A DNA stretch of 55,784 bases, from assembly GCF_003184185.1 (NCBI RefSeq), contig NZ_QHJG01000029.1:1-55784 (forward strand), given 5' to 3'. Position 1 is the first letter of the stretch. Every line of letters starts with the position of its first letter. Below the pieces are notes generated by a model. The model did no database searches. It saw only the letters and a list, made by a program, of their open reading frames with translations, and had not been told where the DNA came from. The position numbers were made by a program, and so were the translations under genes. Positions 9,316-17,854 of the stretch are shown piece after piece. The DNA comes from Legionella qingyii. GTDB taxonomy: Bacteria; Pseudomonadota; Gammaproteobacteria; Legionellales; Legionellaceae.

Positions 9316-9807
9316 ATGAACAATAAGCTTCTCATGCTATTTATTGCCTCAGTCCTGCTTGTGGGTTGTAAACATGGTGGAGTACTCTTTAAAAAACCAC
9401 CGGTAAACAATCCTAGCGATGATGCTACAATTAAATTAGCAGAAGCAGCTGTATCTGTAAGCGATTCCATGCATGAAATGGCACGCGTCGAAAAAGTAAT
9501 TCTACCACCCCATAAAGACAACACGCTTACGATACCTAATGCATATAACTTACAAGCTAGAGCCAGTGTGGATTGGTCAGGACCTATTGAGGAGTTAACT
9601 GCCCGTATTGCCAAATCAGCCCATTTCAGGCTACGTGTTTTAGGAAAAGCCCCTTCAATTCCAGTTTTAATCAGTCTTAATATTAAAGATCAAAGTTTAG
9701 CTGAAATCCTGCGTGATATAGATTATCAAGCAGGTAGAAAAGCTGATATTCATGTTTATCCTAACAGTCAGGTTGTTGAATTACGCTATGCCAAAATTTA
9801 TTCCTAG
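9316..9807 (+). CDS. dotD: Dot/Icm type IVB secretion lipoprotein DotD
   Basis: Outer-membrane lipoprotein of the Dot/Icm core complex; with DotC it localises DotH to the outer membrane. The 163-residue product has a lipoprotein signal ending LLVGC, so the mature protein starts at a lipidated cysteine near residue 18. The C-terminal half (SVDWSGPIEELTARIAKSA onward) fits the secretin N0/DotD fold. It is the first gene of dotD-dotC-dotB, and its 3' end overlaps dotC by 20 bases. Confidence 0.95.
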   Translation: MNNKLLMLFIASVLLVGCKHGGVLFKKPPVNNPSDDATIKLAEAAVSVSDSMHEMARVEKVILPPHKDNTLTIPNAYNLQARASVDWSGPIEELTARIAKSAHFRLRVLGKAPSIPVLISLNIKDQSLAEILRDIDYQAGRKADIHVYPNSQVVELRYAKIYS

Positions 9808-10717
9808 CTTAATAGTTGTTGTATTATCGGCTTTGTTGCTTGCATGCCACTCTTCAAAAAATATGGGTGATACTGGCTCATTAGAAGGGCTACAAGCTAT
9901 GGCCAATGTGAATGTAAAGCAACGGAATAAAAAGCAAAACGGTAAAATTCGGCAGATGGCTTTGAAAGAAACTGCTTTAAGTCTCGGCGCGCAAGCAGGT
10001 TTAGCCTGGCGAGCAAAAGTCATTGATGAACATTTGATTAAGCAATCACGCAGGCTTGATGCTATTTATGATTTTAATTCCCTGATTCTGGAACACAATA
10101 TCTTACCTCCAGTGCTCTTGGAAGGTAGAAACACCCTCAATCTTGCTGATGCGCAAACCATCCGCATTTCTGACCGTACTTATAGAGTTGCAAAACAGGC
10201 ACATTTTGTTACCACCCCACCAACTTGGCGGCAATATTTATGGCTCGATTATGTTAAACCAGAATATCCTCACTATACGCTGTTGCCTAAAACTAAAGTA
10301 GAGAAAAAAATATGGTGTATCTATACAGCCAAAGGTTGGAAAAATGGTATTGATCAAGCCAATACCATTCTTGAAGAAAATATCGCTCGCATTAAAGAAG
10401 ATTTTGGCGGAATGATTCTTTATAGAAAATTATTAGCAATGAATATGGTAACTCCTCCTTATGTCTCTCATACAGACTTAGGAATCACAGGTGATGCCTC
10501 AGAAATTCATATTGATGATCGCGTATTAAGAATTACTGCATTACCAGCTCTGAATATAAACAGTGAACAATGGCGCGCTGCGGTTTCTAAGGATGAAAAT
10601 GCTTTAGAACAATTCAAAAACATGGAAAAATTGGCAAATCGTTCTAAAATTATAATAACGGATAAATCCTGGCAGCCGACAATCGCTCCAATTAACGATA
10701 ACAATAGAATTCACTGA
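9788..10717 (+). CDS. dotC: Dot/Icm type IVB secretion lipoprotein DotC
   Basis: Second outer-membrane lipoprotein of the Dot/Icm core. From the ATG at 9788 the protein begins MPKFIPSLIVVVLSALLLAC, a clean lipoprotein signal with lipobox LLAC; the longer frame from 9752 adds twelve residues that spoil it. The product is about 309 residues, similar to known DotC. The segment RDEALSLGAQAGLAWR-like (here ETALSLGAQAGLAWR) is family-typical. The start lies inside dotD and the dotB start follows nine bases after the stop, so the three genes are probably translated together. Confidence 0.95.
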   Translation: MPKFIPSLIVVVLSALLLACHSSKNMGDTGSLEGLQAMANVNVKQRNKKQNGKIRQMALKETALSLGAQAGLAWRAKVIDEHLIKQSRRLDAIYDFNSLILEHNILPPVLLEGRNTLNLADAQTIRISDRTYRVAKQAHFVTTPPTWRQYLWLDYVKPEYPHYTLLPKTKVEKKIWCIYTAKGWKNGIDQANTILEENIARIKEDFGGMILYRKLLAMNMVTPPYVSHTDLGITGDASEIHIDDRVLRITALPALNINSEQWRAAVSKDENALEQFKNMEKLANRSKIIITDKSWQPTIAPINDNNRIH

Positions 10718-10725
10718 TACGAAGT

Positions 10726-11856
10726 ATGAATAACAATTCTTATTTGATGCCCGATGAACCCACGCGTTTTACTCCACTGTTCATGGACAAAATGTTGGAG
10801 CACACAGAGCGTCTGAGTGCTTCCGATATTACAATCCAAACGGGTGAGCCTATTTATGCTGAAGTTTATGGAAAGCTATTACGAATTACCAATCGTCGTT
10901 TATCTAATACCGAACTGGGTGATTTAATAAATGCGATATATGGCCCCAACGCCACAACACAACTTCTTTCAGGTAAAGATATCGATACCCACTATGAATT
11001 TCGCCCTAATCGGGGTGTTCGATACCGATATCGGGTCAATGGAACAGCATGCCTTGTAGAGGGTCACGATGCAATCCAAATCACGTTAAGAACTATCCCG
11101 ACCACACCTCCCAGGCTTGAAACCATGAATCTGCCAGAGAATATCCTTCAAGCCATCGCGCCTCAGGAAGGTATTGTATTTATTACAGGAGCAACCGGCT
11201 CTGGTAAATCAACATTATTGGCATCTATTATTCGTGATTTGATAGAAACAGAAGATTCAAACCGTAAAGTACTGACCTATGAATCTCCAATTGAATTTGT
11301 CTATGATGAAATTGAAACCATATCTGCCGTAGTTAGCCAATCAGAAATTCCTCGGCATTTGCCGAGCTTTGCAGATGGAGTAAGAAACGCTTTGCGACGT
11401 AAACCGCGCTTAATCATGGTAGGTGAGTGTCGTGATGCGGAAACAATTAGTGCCGCATTAGAAGCAGCACTTACTGGACACCCCGTATATACAACCTTAC
11501 ATACTTCAGGCGTTGCCGAAACCATGCGTCGGCTTGTAACCTCATTTTCCGGTGAAGAGCGATTAGGAAGAACCATTGATATCCTAGAAACAATTAGATT
11601 GTGTATTTGGCAAAAACTTGTCCCTACCGTAGACGAAAAAAGGGTGGCATTAAGAGAATATCTTGTATTTGACGAAGAAGTCCGGGATATTTTACTTGAA
11701 AGTGACCCTAACGAGGTAACCTCTGCTACGCGTAAACTGGTACGGCAAAAGGGACAACTTATGACCTGGGATGCGAAAGCAAAATTCGAGCAAGGCATTA
11801 TCAGTGAACGAGTTTACAAATTAATTATTGCCGGTGCAAAGGAATATCAACAATAA
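10726..11856 (+). CDS. dotB: Dot/Icm secretion ATPase DotB
   Basis: Cytoplasmic hexameric ATPase of the PilT/VirB11 type that docks to the Dot/Icm channel and is needed for effector export. The 376-residue protein has Walker A GATGSGKST (residues 155-163), an Asp box near LTYESPIEF, Walker B LIMVGECRDAET and a His box TGHPVYTTLHT. It shares these features with PilT but the N-terminal MPDEPTRFTPLFMDKMLEH is DotB-specific. It ends the dotDCB operon. Confidence 0.97.
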   Translation: MNNNSYLMPDEPTRFTPLFMDKMLEHTERLSASDITIQTGEPIYAEVYGKLLRITNRRLSNTELGDLINAIYGPNATTQLLSGKDIDTHYEFRPNRGVRYRYRVNGTACLVEGHDAIQITLRTIPTTPPRLETMNLPENILQAIAPQEGIVFITGATGSGKSTLLASIIRDLIETEDSNRKVLTYESPIEFVYDEIETISAVVSQSEIPRHLPSFADGVRNALRRKPRLIMVGECRDAETISAALEAALTGHPVYTTLHTSGVAETMRRLVTSFSGEERLGRTIDILETIRLCIWQKLVPTVDEKRVALREYLVFDEEVRDILLESDPNEVTSATRKLVRQKGQLMTWDAKAKFEQGIISERVYKLIIAGAKEYQQ

Positions 11857-12120
11857 GCTGACCGAAGAATCTTTTTAGAAATTCGCTTTATCGATGCAAC
11901 ACTTGCTGGCATGGGTAAAGGAATTGGTAATTTGAAAACAGAGTTTTTTGTTGCTTATTTACATTCGATTCAACGAAACAAATACAATCTGAACAGCATA
12001 TTAGAGGCAGCAAACTTTGTCCGTAGCTCATTAAAAATAGGTCAAGAGTCGATTGAAATGTCGGAGTTTATCCGTAGAATTTCTGATCGTTCCGTTGAAA
12101 ATCATAAACCTGAAAAATAG
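11857..12120 (+). pseudogene. Remnant of an HMGL-like (DRE-TIM) aldolase
   Basis: The frame directly after the dotB stop is open from 11857 to the stop at 12118-12120 and encodes about 87 residues. It contains IDATLAGMGKGIGNLKTE followed by FFVAYL, which closely resembles the C-terminal glycine-rich segment of HMGL-like aldolases such as 4-hydroxy-2-oxovalerate aldolase. The TIM-barrel N-terminal part with the metal and catalytic residues is missing. An ATG at 11911 could start a 69-residue peptide but has no good ribosome site and falls in the middle of the motif. I therefore call it a decayed fragment. The aldolase assignment rests on motif memory, not a search. Confidence 0.5.
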
Positions 12121-12202
12121 CTATGTGAATTTAATTGATTATTGGGAATCCCTCACTGCGTTCGCAGTTCGAGGAATTGGAGATATCCTGGGACAAGTCA
12201 CT

Positions 12203-12262
12203 AGCCGTAATCTGGGCAGCTATTTCACGAAAAACCCAGGCTACACTTCTTTTCACCCAGGC
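12203..12262. repeat. Degenerate palindromic repeat (copy B)
   Basis: AGCCGTAATCTGGG...CCCAGGCTACA...TTCACCCAGG keeps the outer arm words of the family seen at 44811-44880, but the stem is badly eroded. The preceding 12121-12200 contains TCACTGCGTTCG, also found reversed near 2310, and no gene that I can support. Confidence 0.4.
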
Positions 12263-12296
12263 AAGTATAATGCTAATTCATAGGATCAGCTTTTAG

Positions 12297-13646
12297 TTAA
12301 GGCTTATTCATATTGATTGACTGTTGAGATTCTTCTGCAACCGCAGCGCTCAATCTATCAGAAGATTTACTATTAGTTTTTTCCAAATACCCTTTGGCTA
12401 GAGCTTTTAAATCTTGATTTTCAGGATCGTTCTCTAAAGCTTTTTCTAGTTGCTGAATTTTTTTATCTCTCATGTCACTGGTAAAATCTTTATAGCGTTG
12501 TTTTACTTCATCACGTACTTCTTGATTCACATGCTCAAAACCGCCTTTGCGATTTGCTTCTTGACATAGAAGTATTCCATGAATATTAGCGCGCGTATTT
12601 GCTATAGTACAATTATCATATTTTTGTGGTTTTTGATCGATAGTACATACAGGATCTTTGCCTTGAGTGACCTGCTTAATTGACTCCATAATTTGTGCAT
12701 GGGATTTTCCATTATCATGACCGCTCATCACATTGTTTATAAAATCTGGAGTAATATTTTTATTATCTATTTCATAAATTTGTGTCCCATACTTTCCTGC
12801 AGCACCTACCCCTCGGTTGGTAAATACTAAATATGTTTTATCAGGATTTCCTTCGACTGGCATAAAAGCAAGTCCCATGGCGTGTCCTTTACAATTAATA
12901 GGGACGCTAGTTACATCTCCTGTTTGTATTCGTTTACAAAGCGCATCTCCTGCTTCTGGACTTCCTTCAGGGGTACTGTGTTGAAAATTAGCGGTTTTAT
13001 TTGCAAAAGCAAAGGCATCTGAAATTTGCTTGAAGTCCTCTTTTGCGGGTTCTTTACTACCGCTCTGGCTATATTCCTTTACAGTATCCGTCATCAATTG
13101 ATATGTAGGTCCTACATGAGCGCGTTGAGAAGAAATACCATCTTGGCTGGTCATTACTATACCCAATACAAGACCAAATTCTTTAACTGGGTGTAACTTA
13201 TCCGGAGCTGAAGGAGTATAGGCTTCGGGAGGGGTAATTATCTGTTGTTGAAGCGCCTCTTGCCCGCGTTTACTGTTTATAGCAATATCATATTCCTCTA
13301 TTGCCTGAGCATCATAATCGGCACCAGAATCGAGTAAAGCTCTTGCTACGGAGAAATCCTGATCTTGCAGCGCTTGCACTAGTGGTTTCTGCCCACGTGC
13401 ATTTTTTGCATTATTTAAAGCCGTAGGAAGATCTTGATAGCCACAATCCTTCGCAAGTTCTGTTAATGGGGTTTTCAGGTCAAATTGCTGTTCCAGGATT
13501 GATGCACGTCTATTTTGCAAAAAAATAAACAGTTCCTGCATGAATCGTTCTTCATCCATTTTTGCTTGTTGCACAATCTTAAGTTTCTCTTGAGCCAGAT
13601 CAGAATGACTCATTATAGTACTCTGAGGAGCAGATAATTCGACCAT
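12297..13646 (-). CDS. Candidate Dot/Icm effector with ankyrin-like and cysteine-protease-like parts
   Basis: I do not recognise this 449-residue protein by name. It has no signal peptide or membrane segment. Residues 86-113 (KPLVQALQDQDFSVARALLD then SGADYDAQ) look like one ankyrin-type helix pair. The C-terminal half has a pattern seen in papain-fold enzymes: H255 in CKGHAMGLAF, a TNRGVG turn at 276-281, and C346 in QKYDNCTIAN with Gln338 and Gln341 upstream; the His-before-Cys order would mean a permuted fold. The C-terminus is a charged coiled coil followed by a Ser/Glu-rich tail (AVAEESQQSINMNKP), as in many Dot/Icm substrates. It lies 120 bases downstream of dotA on the same strand. The start at 13646 lacks a clear ribosome site; the ATG at codon 12 is an alternative. 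Confidence 0.6.
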   Translation of the reverse strand: MVELSAPQSTIMSHSDLAQEKLKIVQQAKMDEERFMQELFIFLQNRRASILEQQFDLKTPLTELAKDCGYQDLPTALNNAKNARGQKPLVQALQDQDFSVARALLDSGADYDAQAIEEYDIAINSKRGQEALQQQIITPPEAYTPSAPDKLHPVKEFGLVLGIVMTSQDGISSQRAHVGPTYQLMTDTVKEYSQSGSKEPAKEDFKQISDAFAFANKTANFQHSTPEGSPEAGDALCKRIQTGDVTSVPINCKGHAMGLAFMPVEGNPDKTYLVFTNRGVGAAGKYGTQIYEIDNKNITPDFINNVMSGHDNGKSHAQIMESIKQVTQGKDPVCTIDQKPQKYDNCTIANTRANIHGILLCQEANRKGGFEHVNQEVRDEVKQRYKDFTSDMRDKKIQQLEKALENDPENQDLKALAKGYLEKTNSKSSDRLSAAVAEESQQSINMNKP

Positions 13647-13766
13647 AATAAATACAATTTTAAGTGTTTATTTTATGCACAATAATAACATGCTGGATAA
13701 TATTTTCCATCTAAAATGACCATCAAATTTTCATCCCTGAAAAAAGATGCTCATCTTCATCAACCG

Positions 13767-16700
13767 CTACTTGACTATTGGCATATCGGAGTCACCCAAA
13801 TCGGAGTTCTTGGAGCCCTGCTGCTTAGACTTTTTTTTATCTTTTCCCCCATCACCTTCGTCATCAGGACTACTTGGAGTAGAATTACCTTCAGCAGAAA
13901 CACCGCCACCGCCGCCACCTTTGCCAAGAAGGCCCTTCGCCATGCCAACACCTTTCACACCATATCCACCCAAAGTCTTATCGATTTGACCTTGTGCAGT
14001 CTGGGTTTCTTTACCTGCTTCCTGGGTCTTGCCTTTTACTTCCTCGCCCCATTGCGCTGCTTCTGCGCCTATTCCTTCAGGAGTACCCCCAATCCAACGT
14101 AAGACCTTATCCGGTAAATAGGTTATCAGAGTGAAGGATTTTTGTATGATCGTCAGATACAAGGTGGTATAAGTCAATATCGAGAAAAAGAATGCATAAA
14201 TTCCAGCCCAATCGGTATAACTCACGCCCCCAATTCCAGAACCTGAAGAAGATGGAGAAGATCCAAGGAGTCCTTCAATAAGGACAGAGTTGTCAGTGTG
14301 TTGCTGTTGCATGAATGACACTGCTTGATCGTATCCCGCATTTAAAATCCAGACACCCACATAAGAAAGTGCAATAGCAGTAATATAACCAATAATCATC
14401 ATGGAAGGTCTTAGGAAGACATTCAACAGAATCATGATTGCTGCCTCACCTTTACCAAAGGCATCGTGTCCTTCGGGATGAATCACTCCCAATGCGACAA
14501 TCGGTGCAGCAACCATCGCTTCTATAACTGCAATCAACCACCCTAAAGCACTAAAAGTAAAAATCACATAGGGCAACAATGGAATGTAATAAGCTGTAGT
14601 AAAACCAACACTGACCATTACGCCGACCCAAGCAATTACAAGCGGCATTGCTAAAGACATCATGGCAAAAATAAAGATACCAAATATCGGAATAATTGCA
14701 CTGGAGATTGCCATATTTAACAGCATCATCCACAAATTACCGGCAAAATTAATGTAATAATTTCCCATATTTGCTAAAGCAACAATTGGATTTACTCCAG
14801 GTTCAGCAAGAATCTTCACTCCTTGTTGAAAAATATTTGCCATTCCCTGCAATGGAATCATTAAAAACGCTAAGACCACCTGATTTATAATCTGGCCAAA
14901 TATATCCAGAAACAGATTATATATAGTCACTAAAATAATGTTATAAAATATATTTCCAAGAATTTGTCCCAAACAAATTGAAAAGAACGGTTTGACTTCA
15001 CCACAAGAAAAATTTTGCCGCTGCAAGCGATACAAATCTGTATTAATCGCGAAATTGATTGAATTGGCAAAAGTGAGTGGCTGGACTCCGGGTTGACCAG
15101 GCGTTTGCATCATTAATGCATTGTTTATATACCCATAAACTGTAGACGAGGGAGTACTTCCCACTGCAGTCATGTTGGACGACAAAGAAGGTTTTTTAGG
15201 TGGAGATGTATCAGTAATTAACGCCTGAATCTGTTGTACTTTTTGAAGTCCATCACTATTTTCACCCAACCAAGTACATAACGTACTAAAATCTTTGTCT
15301 TTCATATTTCCTGGACCACAGCTAATGGATTTTCCATCGCTGCCTACAACAAACGGACTCGCCATCACTGTAGGGTCAAAAGAACTTGAATCCAGTCCTG
15401 TCTTTGAGTCAACTTGTCCTGCATTCTCTATTGAAGACGTTCCCTGAATTTGTACAAGATTAAAGAAATACGCACCAGCCATTATCCATCCCTGCGTCGT
15501 TGCCTTATTGATAAAATCAGTAGATTTACTTTCATCTGATGATTGAGAAATAAGACGGGCCAGATTAACCGTAGGCATCATAATACCGTTATAATCATTA
15601 ATCGCATTGATTATTTCGGCACCATTAAACAAGACTCCACCAACTGATGAACCTTGCACAGGTCCCCAAATCACACACTTATCTTGCGATGACGTACTGC
15701 TGTTATAACTTGTACAAACGGTTCCATTTTCTTTATAAGGAACACCAAATTGCTGCAAGGCAACATCAGAATAAGGAGTCATATTGGTATTCATAGTCGG
15801 AGACAGCTGAGGATCATTACCCACCATCGTTCGTGCTACTGAAGTCAGATCCATATACATTTGCTGCACAGCAATCCCGCGCGACAATTGCGTCGCTGCA
15901 ACTTCTGCTGGAGTCAGCGTGTTATTTCCAACTTTGACATTGTTTCCTGCAGTAGGTTTCGCTGAAAATTGTGTACTACCAAAATTAGAGTTCAGGGAAC
16001 TAATATTGTTCCAGGAGATGGTGCCACAAATCCCATTCAAAAAACTATAAGGTGAGCTGGAGTCAAAATTGGGCATGCTCACAGTCCATGAAGGATTCTT
16101 TGGAGCCGCATTTTGCACAGCAACCGCATTGACCGAACTTAAAAAATCAGGGACTACGGTAGAGCAATATTTCTGCATCAAGCCACCCGGTTCAGCAGAG
16201 TTACATGCTCCCGAATTTTTGGATTGAGCATTAAGAAGATCTTGTCGTGTATTTTCCAATTGTCTCTGTAAGCCCAGCATACATACTTGGCCAGCAAGCA
16301 TATTTACCGCACCCGTAGCAATACCTGCGATTCCAGAGGTGCTCGAATTCTCAGTCAATGAGGCCGTAGGATTTATCTGTTGAGCCTGAATAATAACACC
16401 GCCGCGATTCAAATAACTTAATGCAGCACCCCATATTTTATCTGCTGCGCCAACTCCTTGCACAACGATCCACATGACTAAAATTTGCATTAAGCAATAG
16501 CCAGATGTTTTGGGAATTAATAACGCTAAACCTATAACACAACGGATTGGAATCCAAATAGAAGACCATTTTTGACCCAGCATCTGACCTTCATGAGCTG
16601 TATTCATGGTAGCCACTATTAGGGTGTACATAATGACACACCCTCCTAATGCCAACACCGCAGCATTTAATACTGCAAACATACTTCCCATGATTTGGCT

Positions 16701-16856
16701 GCCGGTACCGCTTAAAACTCCATCTACAACACCAAATAAATTACCAAGAAATACAACAGAATAATCGCTAGCAGGAGGGGCAAAACTCAAAGAACCATCC
16801 GCTAAAACCAGACCAGGACAAACAAGGAGAATCAGCGTTACTAACAACTTATTCAT
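13767..16856 (-). CDS. dotA: Dot/Icm type IVB secretion protein DotA
   Basis: Large polytopic inner-membrane protein of the Dot/Icm system, known in L. pneumophila also to be released. The ATG at 16856 gives MNKLLVTLILLVCPGLVLA, a cleavable signal peptide, and a 1029-residue protein (L. pneumophila DotA has 1048). The frame from 16892 would put twelve charged residues ahead of that signal. Hydrophobic segments follow near residues 50-90 and 100-130, a long Ser/Asn-rich periplasmic region covers about 150-600, then more membrane segments to about 950. The C-terminus is Gly/Ser/Lys-rich and likely cytoplasmic. Its start overlaps icmV by eight bases. Confidence 0.96.
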   Translation of the reverse strand: MNKLLVTLILLVCPGLVLADGSLSFAPPASDYSVVFLGNLFGVVDGVLSGTGSQIMGSMFAVLNAAVLALGGCVIMYTLIVATMNTAHEGQMLGQKWSSIWIPIRCVIGLALLIPKTSGYCLMQILVMWIVVQGVGAADKIWGAALSYLNRGGVIIQAQQINPTASLTENSSTSGIAGIATGAVNMLAGQVCMLGLQRQLENTRQDLLNAQSKNSGACNSAEPGGLMQKYCSTVVPDFLSSVNAVAVQNAAPKNPSWTVSMPNFDSSSPYSFLNGICGTISWNNISSLNSNFGSTQFSAKPTAGNNVKVGNNTLTPAEVAATQLSRGIAVQQMYMDLTSVARTMVGNDPQLSPTMNTNMTPYSDVALQQFGVPYKENGTVCTSYNSSTSSQDKCVIWGPVQGSSVGGVLFNGAEIINAINDYNGIMMPTVNLARLISQSSDESKSTDFINKATTQGWIMAGAYFFNLVQIQGTSSIENAGQVDSKTGLDSSSFDPTVMASPFVVGSDGKSISCGPGNMKDKDFSTLCTWLGENSDGLQKVQQIQALITDTSPPKKPSLSSNMTAVGSTPSSTVYGYINNALMMQTPGQPGVQPLTFANSINFAINTDLYRLQRQNFSCGEVKPFFSICLGQILGNIFYNIILVTIYNLFLDIFGQIINQVVLAFLMIPLQGMANIFQQGVKILAEPGVNPIVALANMGNYYINFAGNLWMMLLNMAISSAIIPIFGIFIFAMMSLAMPLVIAWVGVMVSVGFTTAYYIPLLPYVIFTFSALGWLIAVIEAMVAAPIVALGVIHPEGHDAFGKGEAAIMILLNVFLRPSMMIIGYITAIALSYVGVWILNAGYDQAVSFMQQQHTDNSVLIEGLLGSSPSSSGSGIGGVSYTDWAGIYAFFFSILTYTTLYLTIIQKSFTLITYLPDKVLRWIGGTPEGIGAEAAQWGEEVKGKTQEAGKETQTAQGQIDKTLGGYGVKGVGMAKGLLGKGGGGGGVSAEGNSTPSSPDDEGDGGKDKKKSKQQGSKNSDLGDSDMPIVK

Positions 16857-17301
16857 TTCTTTCTCCCAACAACCCCTTTCTATACCATTCATTAAAGGTG
16901 CACCCTAACTTACGATTTTTTATTTGATAGTACCAAAAGTGGTAACGAAAGGCTAAAACCAACGCAATCAAAGTAACAATGAGGCTTACAAAAAACGATT
17001 TTATCGAACCATAAAAAAGCTGAAATCCAGCATATCCCAAAATCAAAAGAGCGGTTAATAGCATAATAATACTCAACCGAAATAAAGATTTTTGTTTGAT
17101 AAGTAAACTCTCATCAGTCAGATTCAGGAGTTTAACTGCATCGTTGAATGACTCAGCCTCACCTTTTTTCTGTGGTACAAATAAACGCCTAAAACCGTTT
17201 ACCAAATATAAAGTAAAGGCCTTCATTCGATCCCAATCAAACCACCTACGAACATTAATGATTCTTCTGAGCAGATTACCAATTCTCGACTGCTTTTTCA
17301 T
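16849..17301 (-). CDS. icmV: Dot/Icm type IVB secretion protein IcmV
   Basis: Small inner-membrane Dot/Icm protein of 150 residues. A basic N-terminus (KKQSRIGNLLRRIINVRRW) is followed by two hydrophobic segments at about residues 79-98 and 103-122, then a basic tail. It is cotranscribed with dotA: the sequence AATGAATAA carries both the dotA ATG and the icmV stop. It is divergent from icmW across a 97-base shared promoter. Genetic work in L. pneumophila shows that icmV is needed for intracellular growth; its molecular role is unclear. Confidence 0.95.
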   Translation of the reverse strand: MKKQSRIGNLLRRIINVRRWFDWDRMKAFTLYLVNGFRRLFVPQKKGEAESFNDAVKLLNLTDESLLIKQKSLFRLSIIMLLTALLILGYAGFQLFYGSIKSFFVSLIVTLIALVLAFRYHFWYYQIKNRKLGCTFNEWYRKGLLGERNE

Positions 17302-17398
17302 ATTTTTTACTTCTTTCTTTTATCTTTCATAATATACTATAGTAGTAAGTGATGATTTCGTCCATCCGCTAAAAATACAGTAAAGAAAGAGTAAAAGT
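17302..17398. promoter_or_regulatory. Divergent icmV/icmW promoter region
   Basis: The 97-base gap carries TATACT at 17333-17338 (plus strand), the -10-like word reported for icm/dot promoters, 61 bases before icmW. Next to each start codon is the same purine-rich word in opposite orientation: GTAAAGAAAGAGTAAA (17380-17395) before icmW and, on the minus strand, GATAAAAGAAAGAAGTAAAA (17324-17305) before icmV. The icmW copy has GTAAA-N6-GTAAA, one base longer than the CpxR consensus GTAAA-N5-GTAAA. The words also contain ribosome-site-like AAGAAAGAG. Confidence 0.6.
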
Positions 17399-17854
17399 AT
17401 GCCTGATCTTAGTCATGAAGCGTCCGCTCAATATTGGTTTGAATATATCGATCCTATGATTTATAGGGTGATTACCTTTATGGAAAGTGTAGAAGATTGG
17501 ACTCTGGATGGAAATCCAGAGTTTGAACGAGCCATGGAGCAATTAGGCAAAGAACTTGATGACATAGAAAAGATAGATATGAGTCTCTTATCGGAAGAAG
17601 ATAAATTTATTCGTATTGTAGGGAATATCAAATCGGGTCGAGGGCTGCGTCTGCTGCAAGCAATCGATACCGTGCATCCAGGCAGTGCTTCACGTGTTTT
17701 GATTCATGCCGAAGAAACAAGCACCGGAAGCCATGATCCCGCAGGGGTTTTTCTCAAAAGAAACATCGTGTTTGAACGTTTAAGGTTGTTGTCGCGAGTT
17801 TTTTGTCAGTACCGTCTAAAACTTGTATTACGTGCACTTGAAGGGGAAGAATAA
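17399..17854 (+). CDS. icmW: Dot/Icm effector chaperone IcmW
   Basis: Acidic cytoplasmic chaperone that pairs with IcmS and delivers a subset of effectors to the DotL coupling complex. The 151-residue product starts MPDLSHEASAQYWFEY, and the segments SGRGLRLLQAIDTVHPGSAS and LRLLSRVFCQYRLKLVLRAL are hallmark IcmW sequence. No signal peptide or membrane segment is present. The icmX start codon follows immediately after its stop, so the two are one operon. Confidence 0.98.
   Translation: MPDLSHEASAQYWFEYIDPMIYRVITFMESVEDWTLDGNPEFERAMEQLGKELDDIEKIDMSLLSEEDKFIRIVGNIKSGRGLRLLQAIDTVHPGSASRVLIHAEETSTGSHDPAGVFLKRNIVFERLRLLSRVFCQYRLKLVLRALEGEE

Noticed and set aside
12053..12283. Plus-strand 76-codon frame beyond the aldolase remnant
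   Set aside because: It mainly translates degenerate intergenic repeat sequence and has no ribosome site.
17380..17395. CpxR box before icmW as a firm call
   Set aside because: The spacer is six bases rather than five, and the word doubles as the ribosome site; kept only as a possibility.
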